Source of the DNA: Chloroflexota bacterium | GTDB taxonomy: Bacteria; Chloroflexota; Limnocylindria; Limnocylindrales; CSP1-4 | DNA: 12,418 bases | Direction: 5' to 3' | Assembly (NCBI GenBank): GCA_021785115.1 | Contig: JAJYGO010000070.1 | Span: 1 to 12,418, forward strand | Shown: positions 5,989 through 12,418 of the stretch, one piece after another | Layout: each line of letters begins with the position of its first letter | Numbering within the stretch: position 1 is the stretch's first letter | The notes under the pieces: model-generated | Database searches by the model: none | What the model was told of the DNA's origin: nothing | Seen by the model: the letters and a program-made list of their open reading frames with translations, nothing else | Position numbers and translations under genes: made by a program

Positions 5989-8522
5989 TGCGGTACGAGC
6001 TGCGCGACTACCAGCGCGACGCCGCCATCGAGGTCCTCAAGCGACTCCGGCGCGGCCGGCGCGACTGGCAGGAGGAGGGCGAGCGCTCGTCGTTCGCACT
6101 CTCGGCCATCACCGGCTCGGGCAAGACGGTCATCGCCACGGCGGTCATCGAGGCCCTCCTGTTCGGCTCCACCGACCTCGACACAGACGCCGACCCGCGC
6201 GTCGCCTTCCTCTGGATCACCGACGACCCGGCGCTCAACCGCCAGACCCGCGCACGGATGTTCGACGCGTCGGAGCTGCTCGCGCCCACCACGCTCGTCG
6301 AGGTGGACGAGTCGTTCCTCGACGCCGACCTCGCGCCGGGCCGGGTGTATTTCCTCAACACGCAGAAGCTCTCGAAGTCGAGCCGCCTGGCCCAGGGCGG
6401 CACCAACGCCCGCGAGTTCTCGTTCTGGGATGTGCTGCGCGCCACGATCCGCGGCGGCGCCACCGATCTCGTGATGGTCCTCGACGAGGCCCACCGCGGG
6501 ATGAAGCGCGCCGCCGACCGCAAGACCATCGTGGCCCGCCTCATCCACGGCGAGCCGGGCTCCAACCCGCCCATCCCGATCGTGTGGGGGATCTCGGCCA
6601 CCATCGAGCGCTTCACGACCGCGATGGGCGAGGTGACGGACCGGACCGGCTACCCGAACGTCGCGGTGGACATCGAGCGCGTCCGGGCGTCGGGACTCAT
6701 CAAGGACGAGATCGGCCTCGACCAGCCGGCGGAGAAGGGCAGCTTCTCGACGACGCTGCTGCGCGAGGCGGTGAAAGCGACGCTGGCCTTCGAGCAGCGC
6801 TGGGCTGCGTACTCAGCGGCCGAGGCCGAGCCCGAGGTCCAGCCGGTGCTCGTGGTCCAGGTGCCCGACAAAGCGACCGAGGCCAAGCTCGGCGACCTCG
6901 TCGGCACGATCGAGGCGGAGTGGCCCGGTCTAGGCCCGCGGGCGATCGCTCACGTCCTGGGCGAGCACGAACGCCTCTCGCTCGGCGCCCGCACGGTCGA
7001 CTGGGTCTACCCGGAGTCGATCCAGACCGACACTGACGTGCGCGTGGTCCTCGCCAAAGAGGCGATCTCCACCGGGTGGGACTGCCCGCGCGCGGAGGTC
7101 CTCTACTCGGAGCGGCCGGCGAAGGACGCGACGCACATCGCCCAGATCCTCGGCCGCATGGTCCGCCAGCCGCTCGCTCATCGGATCGCCACCGACGACG
7201 CCCTCAACTCGGTCACCTGCTACCTGCCGCTCTTCGACTCGAAGGCACTCACAAGCATCAAGGAAGAGCTCGAGGGCAGGGGACCCGCGAACGGGCAGAA
7301 TCGCGTCGGCGCCGGCGTCATCCGGGCGCCCATGCTGTTCGAGCGCAACGCCGCGCTCGACCCGGCGGTGGTCGCGCTCATCGAGGGCCTGCCGAGCATC
7401 CCAACGCCGGACCGCACCGCGAGCCCGCTCCGCCGGGCGCGCACGCTGGCGCGGCTGCTCTCCGACGACGCGGCCGCCGCGCCGCTGCTCGCCGACGCCG
7501 GCGCAGACCTCACGAAGCGGCTGAACCTACGCCTGGACGGGCTGGCAGCCGAGCGCGCGGACGACGTCGAGGCGAACGTGGCGGACCTGCTGTCCACCGC
7601 GATCGCCCGCACGCGGATCACCACGGTCGGCGAGGACCTGGGGACGGGGCCCGAGGTCGAGGTGGTCGCGACGCACGCCCGGGACGTCGCCCGCGACGCG
7701 CAGCGGCTCATCGACGGGGTGAAGGAAGGCGCGGGCAAGGCGTGGTTCGCGCACCGGCTCGCCGCGGAGCCGGGCGCCGACCGCGACGCGGTCCGGGTCC
7801 GCTGCGCCGCACTGCTGCGCGTCGATGGGATCGCTGCGGCGCTCGACGCGGCTGCAACGGCGTGGGTTCAGGAGCGGCTCGACCAGTTCCGGGTGCCGAT
7901 CCTCAACACGGTGGGCGCGACGCGCGACGCGTACACGCGAGTCCAGGAGCAGACGACGTCGCCCGAGGCGGTCACAGTCCAGCTGCGCGTCAACGAGCGG
8001 GCGGCGACGAAGGACGCGAAGGGCGACGACCTGCCGCGCCTGGCGGGCCACGTGTTCTCAGGCCCCGGCGGCACCTTCCCGGTCGACCTCAACGACTGGG
8101 AGCGGGCCGTGGTTGAGGCGGAACTCGCGCGAGACGGGTTCGTTGCCTGGTACCGGAACCCCGGGAGCGCGACGCCGGCCTCGCTCCGGATTGCGTACCA
8201 GAACGACGAGGGCGCCTGGGCGTCGCTGCAGCCTGACTTCATCGTCGTGTCGCGCCGCTCGGACGGCTCGCTGGGCGCCTCGATCGTCGACCCGCACGGC
8301 GACCACCTGGCTGACGCGAGGGCCAAGCTCCGGGCGCTCGCCGCGTTCGCCGCGCAGTTCGGCGACCGGTTCGTGCGGATCGAGTCCGTTGCCAAGGTGG
8401 ACGACGGCAGTCTGCGAGTCCTGGACCTCGGCGATCCCGTCGTGCGGGCCGACGTGCTCGCATTCCATGGTGCCAAGGTGACCGTGCTCTACCAGGCAGA
8501 GCACTCGCGCCCGTATGTGTAG
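5988..8522 (+). CDS. res: Type III restriction endonuclease subunit (Res), helicase-nuclease
   Basis: An 844-aa ATP-dependent subunit that works in complex with Mod and cuts unmethylated DNA. Superfamily 2 helicase motifs are all present: TGSGKT (Walker A, 42-47), DEAH (166-169), SAT (203-205) and QILGRMVRQ (386-394, two arginines of motif VI). The C-terminal nuclease part shows QPDFIVV (PD at 749-750) and SIVDPHGDHL (D768, H770). This is a PD-(D/E)xK-like arrangement in which the expected ExK/DxK reads D-P-H, a form I believe recurs in one Res subfamily. The frame is open from 5706, but ATG at 5988 sits in the TGATG overlap with mod and begins the typical MRYELRDYQRDA helicase Q-region, so that start is secure. 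Third positions are uniformly G/C. No frameshift or truncation is seen. Confidence 0.94.
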   Translation: MRYELRDYQRDAAIEVLKRLRRGRRDWQEEGERSSFALSAITGSGKTVIATAVIEALLFGSTDLDTDADPRVAFLWITDDPALNRQTRARMFDASELLAPTTLVEVDESFLDADLAPGRVYFLNTQKLSKSSRLAQGGTNAREFSFWDVLRATIRGGATDLVMVLDEAHRGMKRAADRKTIVARLIHGEPGSNPPIPIVWGISATIERFTTAMGEVTDRTGYPNVAVDIERVRASGLIKDEIGLDQPAEKGSFSTTLLREAVKATLAFEQRWAAYSAAEAEPEVQPVLVVQVPDKATEAKLGDLVGTIEAEWPGLGPRAIAHVLGEHERLSLGARTVDWVYPESIQTDTDVRVVLAKEAISTGWDCPRAEVLYSERPAKDATHIAQILGRMVRQPLAHRIATDDALNSVTCYLPLFDSKALTSIKEELEGRGPANGQNRVGAGVIRAPMLFERNAALDPAVVALIEGLPSIPTPDRTASPLRRARTLARLLSDDAAAAPLLADAGADLTKRLNLRLDGLAAERADDVEANVADLLSTAIARTRITTVGEDLGTGPEVEVVATHARDVARDAQRLIDGVKEGAGKAWFAHRLAAEPGADRDAVRVRCAALLRVDGIAAALDAAATAWVQERLDQFRVPILNTVGATRDAYTRVQEQTTSPEAVTVQLRVNERAATKDAKGDDLPRLAGHVFSGPGGTFPVDLNDWERAVVEAELARDGFVAWYRNPGSATPASLRIAYQNDEGAWASLQPDFIVVSRRSDGSLGASIVDPHGDHLADARAKLRALAAFAAQFGDRFVRIESVAKVDDGSLRVLDLGDPVVRADVLAFHGAKVTVLYQAEHSRPYV

Positions 8523-8524
8523 CG

Positions 8525-8551
8525 GCGCCGGCGCGCCCCCACCGGCGCTTT
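8525..8551 (+). terminator. Candidate terminator after res
   Basis: GCGCCGG (8525-8531) pairs with CCGGCGC (8542-8548) around a 10-nt loop, directly followed by TTT. It begins 3 nt after the res stop. The T tract is short, so termination may be weak or Rho-assisted. Confidence 0.45.
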
Positions 8552-8789
8552 CCCTCGCGCGAGGCGTCTCCGCCCAGCCGGCGGCTGGCTCAGACCCTGT
8601 GGGCTGGCCGTCGGTCGGGTCCGCAGCCCAAAAGGACCTCGTTTCGGGTCGTGGCGACAGAGTGCCGACTGGGCACGGCGTCGCGGCTTGGACGAGGCTT
8701 GCCTTTCGACCCGGCAGTCCACGAGCGGCGGAGCACGCTGCGTCCCGTCGGACGACGACGCGTTGAACGCGGGTAGCTTTGGAGGGTCG

Positions 8790-8805
8790 TGTCGCTGAAG
8801 CGACA
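8790..8805. promoter_or_regulatory. 16-bp operator-like palindrome upstream of the TIGR04255 cassette
   Basis: TGTCGCT-GA-AGCGACA is a perfect 7-bp inverted repeat with a 2-nt centre. It ends 10 nt before the candidate -35 box of the downstream promoter, a usual place for a regulator dimer. It could instead form a small hairpin, but it has no T tract. No second copy was noticed in the window. Confidence 0.45.
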
Positions 8806-8815
8806 TGGAACGCTC

Positions 8816-8845
8816 ATGCAACCGTGGGTGACATGCGGCTACAAT
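8816..8845 (+). promoter_or_regulatory. Candidate sigma70-type promoter for the TIGR04255 cassette
   Basis: TACAAT (8840-8845) matches the -10 consensus at 5 of 6 positions, which is notable in such GC-rich DNA. ATGCAA (8816-8821), a 3 of 6 match to TTGACA, lies 18 nt upstream. Transcription from about 8852 would leave a leader of roughly 47 nt before the TTG start at 8899 and would exclude the upstream ATG codons of the open frame. Confidence 0.45.
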
Positions 8846-8898
8846 CCAACGGGCGAAGCCGTGATGGACCGCGTGCGCAGGGGCTTTGGGGAGCGATC

Positions 8899-9705
8899 TT
8901 GGTTGAGGACCTGACGTTCACGTCCCCGTTCCCAGACTCACCGCGGGTGTTATACGACAACAACCCCTTGGAGCTGGTGATCTGTCAGCTTCGATACCCG
9001 ACCATCCTCCGTATTGACGCGGAGCCTCCTGCCGCGTTCCAGGACGCCATCCGCGGCAGATACCCGCTACTCAGGCAGACCAGCGGACCGTCGCTGCCCG
9101 CCGAGCTACCGCCCGAGGTCAAGGCGTTGGTGGGGCGATTGTCGCCGGGGCCAGCCGAGACAGCCTACGATTTCACCTCGGATGACGAGCGTTGGACGAT
9201 CGGCCTGACCCGAGACTTCATCGCACTCACCACACGGCGGTATGAAAGGTGGCAGGAGTTCAAGGACCGGCTACGGGAACTGCTCCAGGTCTTTGCGGAG
9301 CAATACCACCCAGCGTTCTTCGGTCGAGTGGGCCTCAGGTACCGAGACGTCATCACGCCGTCGGCGCTGGGCCTTGAGGGGCAGGCATGGAGCGAGATGC
9401 TCCAGCCACAGATTGCCGGCGAGCTGGTGAACCCACAGGTCGCGCAGGCCGCCGAGCAGTGCACGCGTGAGCTGACGTTGAAGCTGGAGCCCGAGGGGCG
9501 CGTCCACATCCAGCACGGCATCGCCGAAAGATCAGACACGAAGGAGCGCACCTACCTCATAGACGCAGATTTCTTCACCGAGGAAAGGACGAGTCTTGAG
9601 GATGCCTACAACAAGCTCGACAACTTCAACCGACACGCCGGGCGGCTATTCCGCTGGTGCATCACGGAGCAGCTACATACGGCCCTGGGGCCCAATCCGA
9701 TCTGA
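8899..9705 (+). CDS. TIGR04255 family protein (function unknown)
   Basis: A 268-aa protein that I assign to TIGR04255, a sporadically distributed family with no established function. Its marks are the N-terminal PLELVICQLRYP (residues 23-34), equivalent to the family's 'PPlvEvicqlrf' start; GLRYRDVI near 145-152 (family 'vglRY.n.i'); and the C-terminal LDNFNRHAGRLFRWCITEQL. There is no membrane segment or signal peptide, so it should be cytoplasmic. I chose TTG at 8899 because GGGGAG lies 5 nt upstream and the family motif follows about 20 residues later. The frame is open from 8779 (ATG at 8779 and 8833), but those starts lie upstream of the predicted transcription start. Codon third positions are about 75% G/C in the first 40 codons, lower than res or the IS. 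It leads a three-gene cassette after a Type III system. Members of this family often sit in variable regions; a defence role is only a guess. Confidence 0.8.
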   Translation: MVEDLTFTSPFPDSPRVLYDNNPLELVICQLRYPTILRIDAEPPAAFQDAIRGRYPLLRQTSGPSLPAELPPEVKALVGRLSPGPAETAYDFTSDDERWTIGLTRDFIALTTRRYERWQEFKDRLRELLQVFAEQYHPAFFGRVGLRYRDVITPSALGLEGQAWSEMLQPQIAGELVNPQVAQAAEQCTRELTLKLEPEGRVHIQHGIAERSDTKERTYLIDADFFTEERTSLEDAYNKLDNFNRHAGRLFRWCITEQLHTALGPNPI

Positions 9706-9766
9706 GCCCAGTGCGGGCACGCACGTCGTGCTCGTGACACGCGCCAAGAGTGGGGAATACGAACTC

Positions 9767-10030
9767 ATGGCTCCGCGTGACTTGGATTTCCAGCGGACCG
9801 TAGGCACCTTGGAGTACGACTCGGCGGAGAGCTTGAGGCACGCCTGTGTGTTCCTTGCGAGCCGCCTCCCTAATGTGGCGCTTGTCGAGCTTCTAGACGC
9901 AGTCTGGAGGATCACCGAGTTCTACGAGAAGCCGCGCGTGCCGGTGTTGCCGTCTCCCGCCGCGCGGCCACGAAAGGTGATCCTTGGCTCCGTGCGTGAG
10001 CGTCCCAAGGTGTGGGTGAGCGAGGAGTAG
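9767..10030 (+). CDS. Hypothetical protein, 87 aa, second gene of the TIGR04255 cassette
   Basis: I do not recognise this protein. From ATG 9767 it begins MAPRDLDFQRTVGTLEYDS, continues with a helical segment (SAESLRHACVFLASRLPNVALVELLDAVWRITEFYEK), then a short basic Pro-rich tail. GGGGA ends 10 nt before this ATG. GTG at 9728 would give 100 aa and is also possible because the reading frame looks coding there too, but it has no ribosome site. The stop lies 4 nt before the next gene's TTG, and the gap to the TIGR04255 stop is 22-61 nt, so all three genes are probably one transcript. The small helical form would suit a partner protein of its large neighbour, which is inference from position alone. 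Confidence 0.62.
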   Translation: MAPRDLDFQRTVGTLEYDSAESLRHACVFLASRLPNVALVELLDAVWRITEFYEKPRVPVLPSPAARPRKVILGSVRERPKVWVSEE

Positions 10031-10034
10031 TCCC

Positions 10035-10613
10035 TTGGCCTTGGCCGAGGAGGTCTGGAGCATCTCGTCGACCGGGGCGCTGAGGCAGGGCGAGATCCTG
10101 TCTCACGTGCAGCAGACCTACCTTGACCCGGCAACTCTCAGGTCGCCCGACAGCCTCAACATCGACGTCAGGACGCACGCATGGGTTGTGGTCCTCACGC
10201 AAGACTGCGACACCGACTGGGACTACAGGGCGCGCCAGGATCTCGATGGTATCGAGGGGCACAACAAGGAAGTGCCCAATGTGCTCCTGTGCGAAGCCCT
10301 CACCCAGGACGAGTTGCGCGCCCGGCCGCAGATCAAGTCCGATATCTGGCGACGCATCCGAGACAATCAGGACGAGCGCTTTCACGCCCTCCCGGAGATA
10401 CCAGCGAGGCTCGATCGTGAGGGAGAGGGCGTGCCTGACCTGATCTTGGACTTCAAGCGATGCTTCACGATTCCGACTCCTGAGATGTACGCGCGCCTCC
10501 AACTCAGGGGAGACGACGGCATCAGACGTCGTGCCTGGTTGAAGCCGCCGTACCGAGAGCAGGTAGCGGACCGGGCCTTCGCGTTCCACGCCAGGGTCGC
10601 GGTGCCTGACTAG
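10035..10613 (+). CDS. Hypothetical protein with TQDCD motif, 192 aa, third gene of the cassette
   Basis: I cannot name a family with confidence. The TTG start at 10035 is preceded by GAGGAG (10022-10027) with 7 nt spacing, and this ribosome site overlaps the end of the preceding gene. A hydrophobic strand leads into the striking motif WVVVLTQDCDTDWDY (TQDCD at 55-59), followed by PNVLLCEALTQDEL, a charged helix (SDIWRRIRDNQDERFHAL) and a C-terminal PDLILDFKRCFTIPT. A conserved-looking Cys58 flanked by two Asp residues could be catalytic or metal-binding, but the sequence alone does not show this. I have an uncertain memory of similar 'vvlsQdCDl' strands in uncharacterised proteins of variable regions. 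There is no membrane segment. It follows the 87-aa gene by 4 nt, so it is very likely co-translated with it. Confidence 0.72.
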   Translation: MALAEEVWSISSTGALRQGEILSHVQQTYLDPATLRSPDSLNIDVRTHAWVVVLTQDCDTDWDYRARQDLDGIEGHNKEVPNVLLCEALTQDELRARPQIKSDIWRRIRDNQDERFHALPEIPARLDREGEGVPDLILDFKRCFTIPTPEMYARLQLRGDDGIRRRAWLKPPYREQVADRAFAFHARVAVPD

Positions 10614-10729
10614 GCGCCCCCGGGGGAATGCGCCGATCACTCGCAGGATAGCCAGCGTCCTCTCCGTTCTGCCGGTCATAGTGCGGACGCCCCGACCTTC
10701 ACCGCGTTCCCCTCTCTGCCAAGATGCGG

Positions 10730-10741
10730 TGAGACACCCGG
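10730..10741 (+). repeat. Left terminal inverted repeat of the IS (IRL)
   Basis: TGAGACACCCGG, an exact reverse complement of 12236-12247. The match ends after 12 bp: C follows here, against G in the other end. Confidence 0.85.
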
Positions 10742-10787
10742 CCTCCCCTGATCACTGAACGAGGGCGGGTACGGAGGCGTTCCCGTC

Positions 10788-11225
10788 ATGGCTATCTCAC
10801 CCGCACCCCCGCGGCCGGGCGTGCATGCTTGGCCGATGGAAAGGGTCCCTGACCCCGAGGTCCCGGAGCGACCGACCCGGCGTCGCTTCAGCGCGGCATA
10901 CAAGGGGGCGATCCTCGACGAGCTCGACCGGGCGACCGAGCCGGGCGCCAAGGGCGCCATCCTGCGCCGCGAGGGGTTGTACAGCAGCCACGCCACCGAC
11001 TGGCGCCGCCTGCGGGCCCTCGGGGGCCTCGCAGCCCTGGGCCGCCCGCGAGGTCCCCGGCCCGCCCATCCGCTGGTCGCCGAGAACGAGCGCCTGCGGG
11101 CCACGGTGGGCCGCCTCGAAGCGCGGCTCGCGCGGGCCCAGAAGGTGATCGCCGTCCAGGGAAACGTCTCGGCGCTCTTGCGGGAGCTCTCCCTCGAGGG
11201 CGCCGAGCCGACGGACGAGCGATGA
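10788..11225 (+). CDS. IS3-family transposase OrfA
   Basis: 145 aa. Residues about 31-80 (RRRFSAAYKGAILDELDRA ... YSSHATDWRRLRA) form the helix-turn-helix that binds the IS ends. Residues about 96-134 (LVAENERLRATVGRLEARLA and on) form a leucine-zipper-like coiled coil used for dimerisation. ATG at 10788 has GGAGG 10 nt upstream; ATG at 10836 (MERVPDPEVP) is a possible shorter start without a ribosome site. The stop overlaps the orfB ATG as ATGA (11222-11225). This points to coupled re-initiation for OrfB; the slippery A-rich frameshift site that many IS3 elements use to make an OrfAB fusion is not apparent here. Confidence 0.85.
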   Translation: MAISPAPPRPGVHAWPMERVPDPEVPERPTRRRFSAAYKGAILDELDRATEPGAKGAILRREGLYSSHATDWRRLRALGGLAALGRPRGPRPAHPLVAENERLRATVGRLEARLARAQKVIAVQGNVSALLRELSLEGAEPTDER

Positions 11226-12226
11226 TCGCCGCGGGGGTGACCGAGCTCGCCCCGGTCGTTGGCACGCGCGCGGCCTGCCTCGCCCTGGCCGTGGCGCGGG
11301 CGACCCACTACCGCCGACGCCGGGGTCCGCGCCTGGGGCCACCGGCACCCCGCCCGAGCCCCGCCCGGGCCCTCTCCGACGCGGAGCGGGCGGCGGTCCT
11401 CGCCCAGCTCCACGCCGAGCGCTTCATCGACGCCAGCCCCGGCGCGGTGGTGGCCACCCTGCTCGACGAGGGGACCTACCTCGCGTCCGAACGCACGATG
11501 TACCGCGTCCTCGCCGCCGCGGGCGAGGTCCACGAGCGCCGCAACCTGCTGCGCCATCCGGCGTATGCCCGGCCCGAGCTGCTGGCCACGGGGCCGAACG
11601 AGCTGTGGAGCTGGGACATCTCGAAGCTCCGGGGCCCCGCGAAGTGGACCTACTTCCAGCTCTACGTGATCCTCGATGTCTTCAGCCGCTACGTGCCCGG
11701 CTGGATGGTTGCCACCAGAGAGAGCGCCGCCCTCGCCGAACGGCTCATCGCCGACTCGGCCGCCAAGCAGGCCATCGCACCGGGCCAGCTCACCGTCCAC
11801 GCCGATCGGGGCAGCTCCATGACCTCCAAGCCGGTGGCGCTCCTCCTCGCCGACCTCGGCATCACCAAGAGCCACAGCCGGCCCCACACGAGCAACGACA
11901 ACCCCTATAGCGAAGCCGGCTTCAAGACCCTCAAGTACCGCCCCGAGTTCCCCAACCGCTTCGGCTCGCTGGAGGACGCCCGGGCCTTCTGCCGGCGCTT
12001 CTTCGCCTGGTACAACGGCGCGCACCGGCACAGCGGGATCGCCATGTACACCCCGGCCGACGTCCACTACGGTCGGACCGCCGAGCTGGCACAGGTCCGG
12101 ACGGGCGTCCTCGCCGACGCCTACGCTGCCCACCCCGACCGCTTCGTCAACGGACGGCCCCATCCCAAGCCCGTCCCCACCGAGGTCTGGATCAACCCAC
12201 CCGAGCAGGAGGTGCCGCGAGCCTAA
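11222..12226 (+). CDS. IS3-family transposase OrfB (DDE catalytic subunit)
   Basis: 334 aa, with the rve-type integrase core that cuts and joins the IS ends. The catalytic triad is D132 (LWSWDISKL), D195 (VHADRGSSM) and E231 (YSEAGFKTLKY). The spacing of 35 residues between D195 and E231 is the classic DD(35)E of the IS3 family. Upstream, residues about 50-110 form the HTH_21-like part (AERAAVLAQL ... YLASERTMYRVLAAAGEV). After the triad come the family's usual RFGSLEDARAFCRRFFAWYN and HSGIAMYTPADVHYG. Start ATG 11222 overlaps the orfA stop. The stop is 9 nt before the right inverted repeat (12236-12247). No damage is seen, and G/C third positions are very high, unlike the neighbouring TIGR04255 cassette. 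Confidence 0.93.
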   Translation: MIAAGVTELAPVVGTRAACLALAVARATHYRRRRGPRLGPPAPRPSPARALSDAERAAVLAQLHAERFIDASPGAVVATLLDEGTYLASERTMYRVLAAAGEVHERRNLLRHPAYARPELLATGPNELWSWDISKLRGPAKWTYFQLYVILDVFSRYVPGWMVATRESAALAERLIADSAAKQAIAPGQLTVHADRGSSMTSKPVALLLADLGITKSHSRPHTSNDNPYSEAGFKTLKYRPEFPNRFGSLEDARAFCRRFFAWYNGAHRHSGIAMYTPADVHYGRTAELAQVRTGVLADAYAAHPDRFVNGRPHPKPVPTEVWINPPEQEVPRA

Positions 12227-12235
12227 ACCCAGCGC

Positions 12236-12247
12236 CCGGGTGTCTCA
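12236..12247 (-). repeat. Right terminal inverted repeat of the IS (IRR)
   Basis: CCGGGTGTCTCA on the plus strand, the exact reverse complement of 10730-10741. It lies 9 nt after the orfB stop codon. Confidence 0.85.
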
Positions 12248-12296
12248 ATCGGCTTGACAGGTTCCGTTCGGCCCGGCGGCCCCCAAGGGATGTCCG

Positions 12297-12323
12297 GTCC
12301 GGGCCACGCGCCACGGCCCGGAC
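12297..12323 (+). other. Strong hairpin between the IS and the right-edge gene
   Basis: GTCCGGGCC (12297-12305) pairs perfectly with GGCCCGGAC (12315-12323) over 9 bp, with a 9-nt loop. No T tract follows, so an intrinsic terminator is doubtful. It lies 33 nt before the next ATG and could be a leader structure of that gene or a Rho-independent-like stop without U's. Confidence 0.4.
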
Positions 12324-12356
12324 GAGACTCAGCCGACCGCAGCCAGGAGCCGACCA

Positions 12357-12418
12357 ATGCCCTGTGACACGACCCGGACGATTATCCGCAAAGGCTCGGC
12401 CCTACTCCTCTCAGATCG
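12357..12418 (+). CDS. Start of an unknown gene, cut by the right edge
   Basis: ATG at 12357 is preceded by AGGAG (12345-12349) with 7 nt spacing, a very good ribosome site, and the frame stays open for the 20 codons left in the window (MPCDTTRTIIRKGSALLLSD). The piece is too short to identify. The ribosome site is the main support. Confidence 0.5.
   Translation, partial: MPCDTTRTIIRKGSALLLSD

Larger units (their letters stand above)
8523..8898. other. 376-bp intergenic region between res and the TIGR04255 gene
   Basis: I see no convincing gene here; ORFs on both strands are low-complexity and lack ribosome sites. It holds a terminator-like hairpin just after res, a 12-bp palindrome CCTCGCGCGAGG (8553-8564), a 16-bp palindrome (8790-8805) and a candidate promoter (8816-8845). 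The stretch from about 8575 to 8785 shows nothing else I can interpret. Confidence 0.6.
10730..12247 (+). mobile_element. Complete IS3-family insertion sequence, 1518 bp
   Basis: Bounded by 12-bp perfect terminal inverted repeats (TGAGACACCCGG), with ends TG...CA as in IS3 elements, and carrying orfA and orfB on the plus strand. The length is at the upper end of the family's usual range. The flanks (CGG on the left, ATC on the right) show no 3-5 bp target duplication. Both genes are intact, so it may be active. Confidence 0.85.

Noticed and set aside
5450..7036. 528-codon plus-strand frame across the mod/res junction, and a 346-codon one at 7076-8116
   Set aside because: Both overlap mod or res in another frame, are Arg/Pro/Ser-rich and carry none of the helicase or methyltransferase motifs.
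8489..8821. 110-codon minus-strand and 83-codon plus-strand frames in the res/TIGR04255 intergenic region
   Set aside because: They have no ribosome sites, low-complexity composition, overlap with the terminator and operator signals, and no recognisable motifs.
10613..10634. GGCGC / GCGCC pair and CCCCCGGGGG palindrome after the 192-aa gene, as a terminator
   Set aside because: The stem is only 5 bp, the palindrome has no loop, and no T tract follows. It is too weak to call.
10676..12163. 495-codon open frame on the minus strand
   Set aside because: It lies antisense to the IS3 orfA/orfB genes, which have full DDE and HTH signatures, so it is a shadow of high G/C third positions.
12254..12259. 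Perfect TTGACA just outside the right end of the IS
   Set aside because: No -10-like hexamer lies 15-19 nt downstream; the sequence there is almost entirely G/C.
1..12418. CRISPR array, tRNA or rRNA
   Set aside because: No regularly spaced repeats, no tRNA-like cloverleaf and no rRNA segments were seen when reading the window.

Overview
The window is a very GC-rich (estimated by eye near 70%) accessory region of a bacterial genome. Third codon positions are mostly G or C, starts are often GTG or TTG, and genes are packed with 1-4 nt overlaps. This suits a high-GC phylum such as Actinomycetota or Chloroflexota; nothing in the window (no rRNA, tRNA or conserved core gene) decides between them.

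Layout. (1) Positions 1-2390, minus strand: a compact operon reading right to left. It holds a small four-cysteine zinc-finger protein, a rolling-circle-type replication initiator (Rep, 438 aa), two short proteins of unknown function, and the first 102 codons of a DPPY-type DNA methyltransferase that runs off the left edge. Each of the last three genes overlaps its predecessor's stop (TGATG or ATGA), which implies translational coupling. This looks like the replication module of an integrated or plasmid-borne rolling-circle element. (2) 2553-3695, plus strand: a divergent 380-aa protein with a MerR-like helix-turn-helix N-terminus, separated from the operon by a 162-bp intergenic region with an inverted repeat. 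(3) 3835-8522: a complete Type III restriction-modification system, mod (N6-adenine methyltransferase, 717 aa) and res (helicase-nuclease, 844 aa), overlapping by TGATG. The central part of mod has clearly lower third-position GC than its flanks. A six-codon mini-ORF with a perfect Shine-Dalgarno sequence lies just before mod. (4) 8523-8898: an intergenic region with a terminator-like hairpin, a 16-bp operator-like palindrome and a candidate promoter. (5) 8899-10613: a three-gene co-directional cassette made of a TIGR04255-family protein, a short unknown protein and a 192-aa unknown protein with a TQDCD motif. (6) 10730-12247: a complete IS3-family insertion sequence with 12-bp terminal inverted repeats and orfA/orfB. 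(7) 12357 to the right edge: the first 20 codons of another plus-strand gene with a good Shine-Dalgarno sequence.

How it fits together: this is a mobile-element-rich, defence-island-like segment. Mod and Res together would modify self DNA and cleave unmodified foreign DNA. The methyltransferase carried by the Rep operon could protect that element from host restriction. The TIGR04255 cassette, lying between a restriction system and an IS with its own promoter and possible operator, is the best candidate here for an undescribed system, but its function is unknown.
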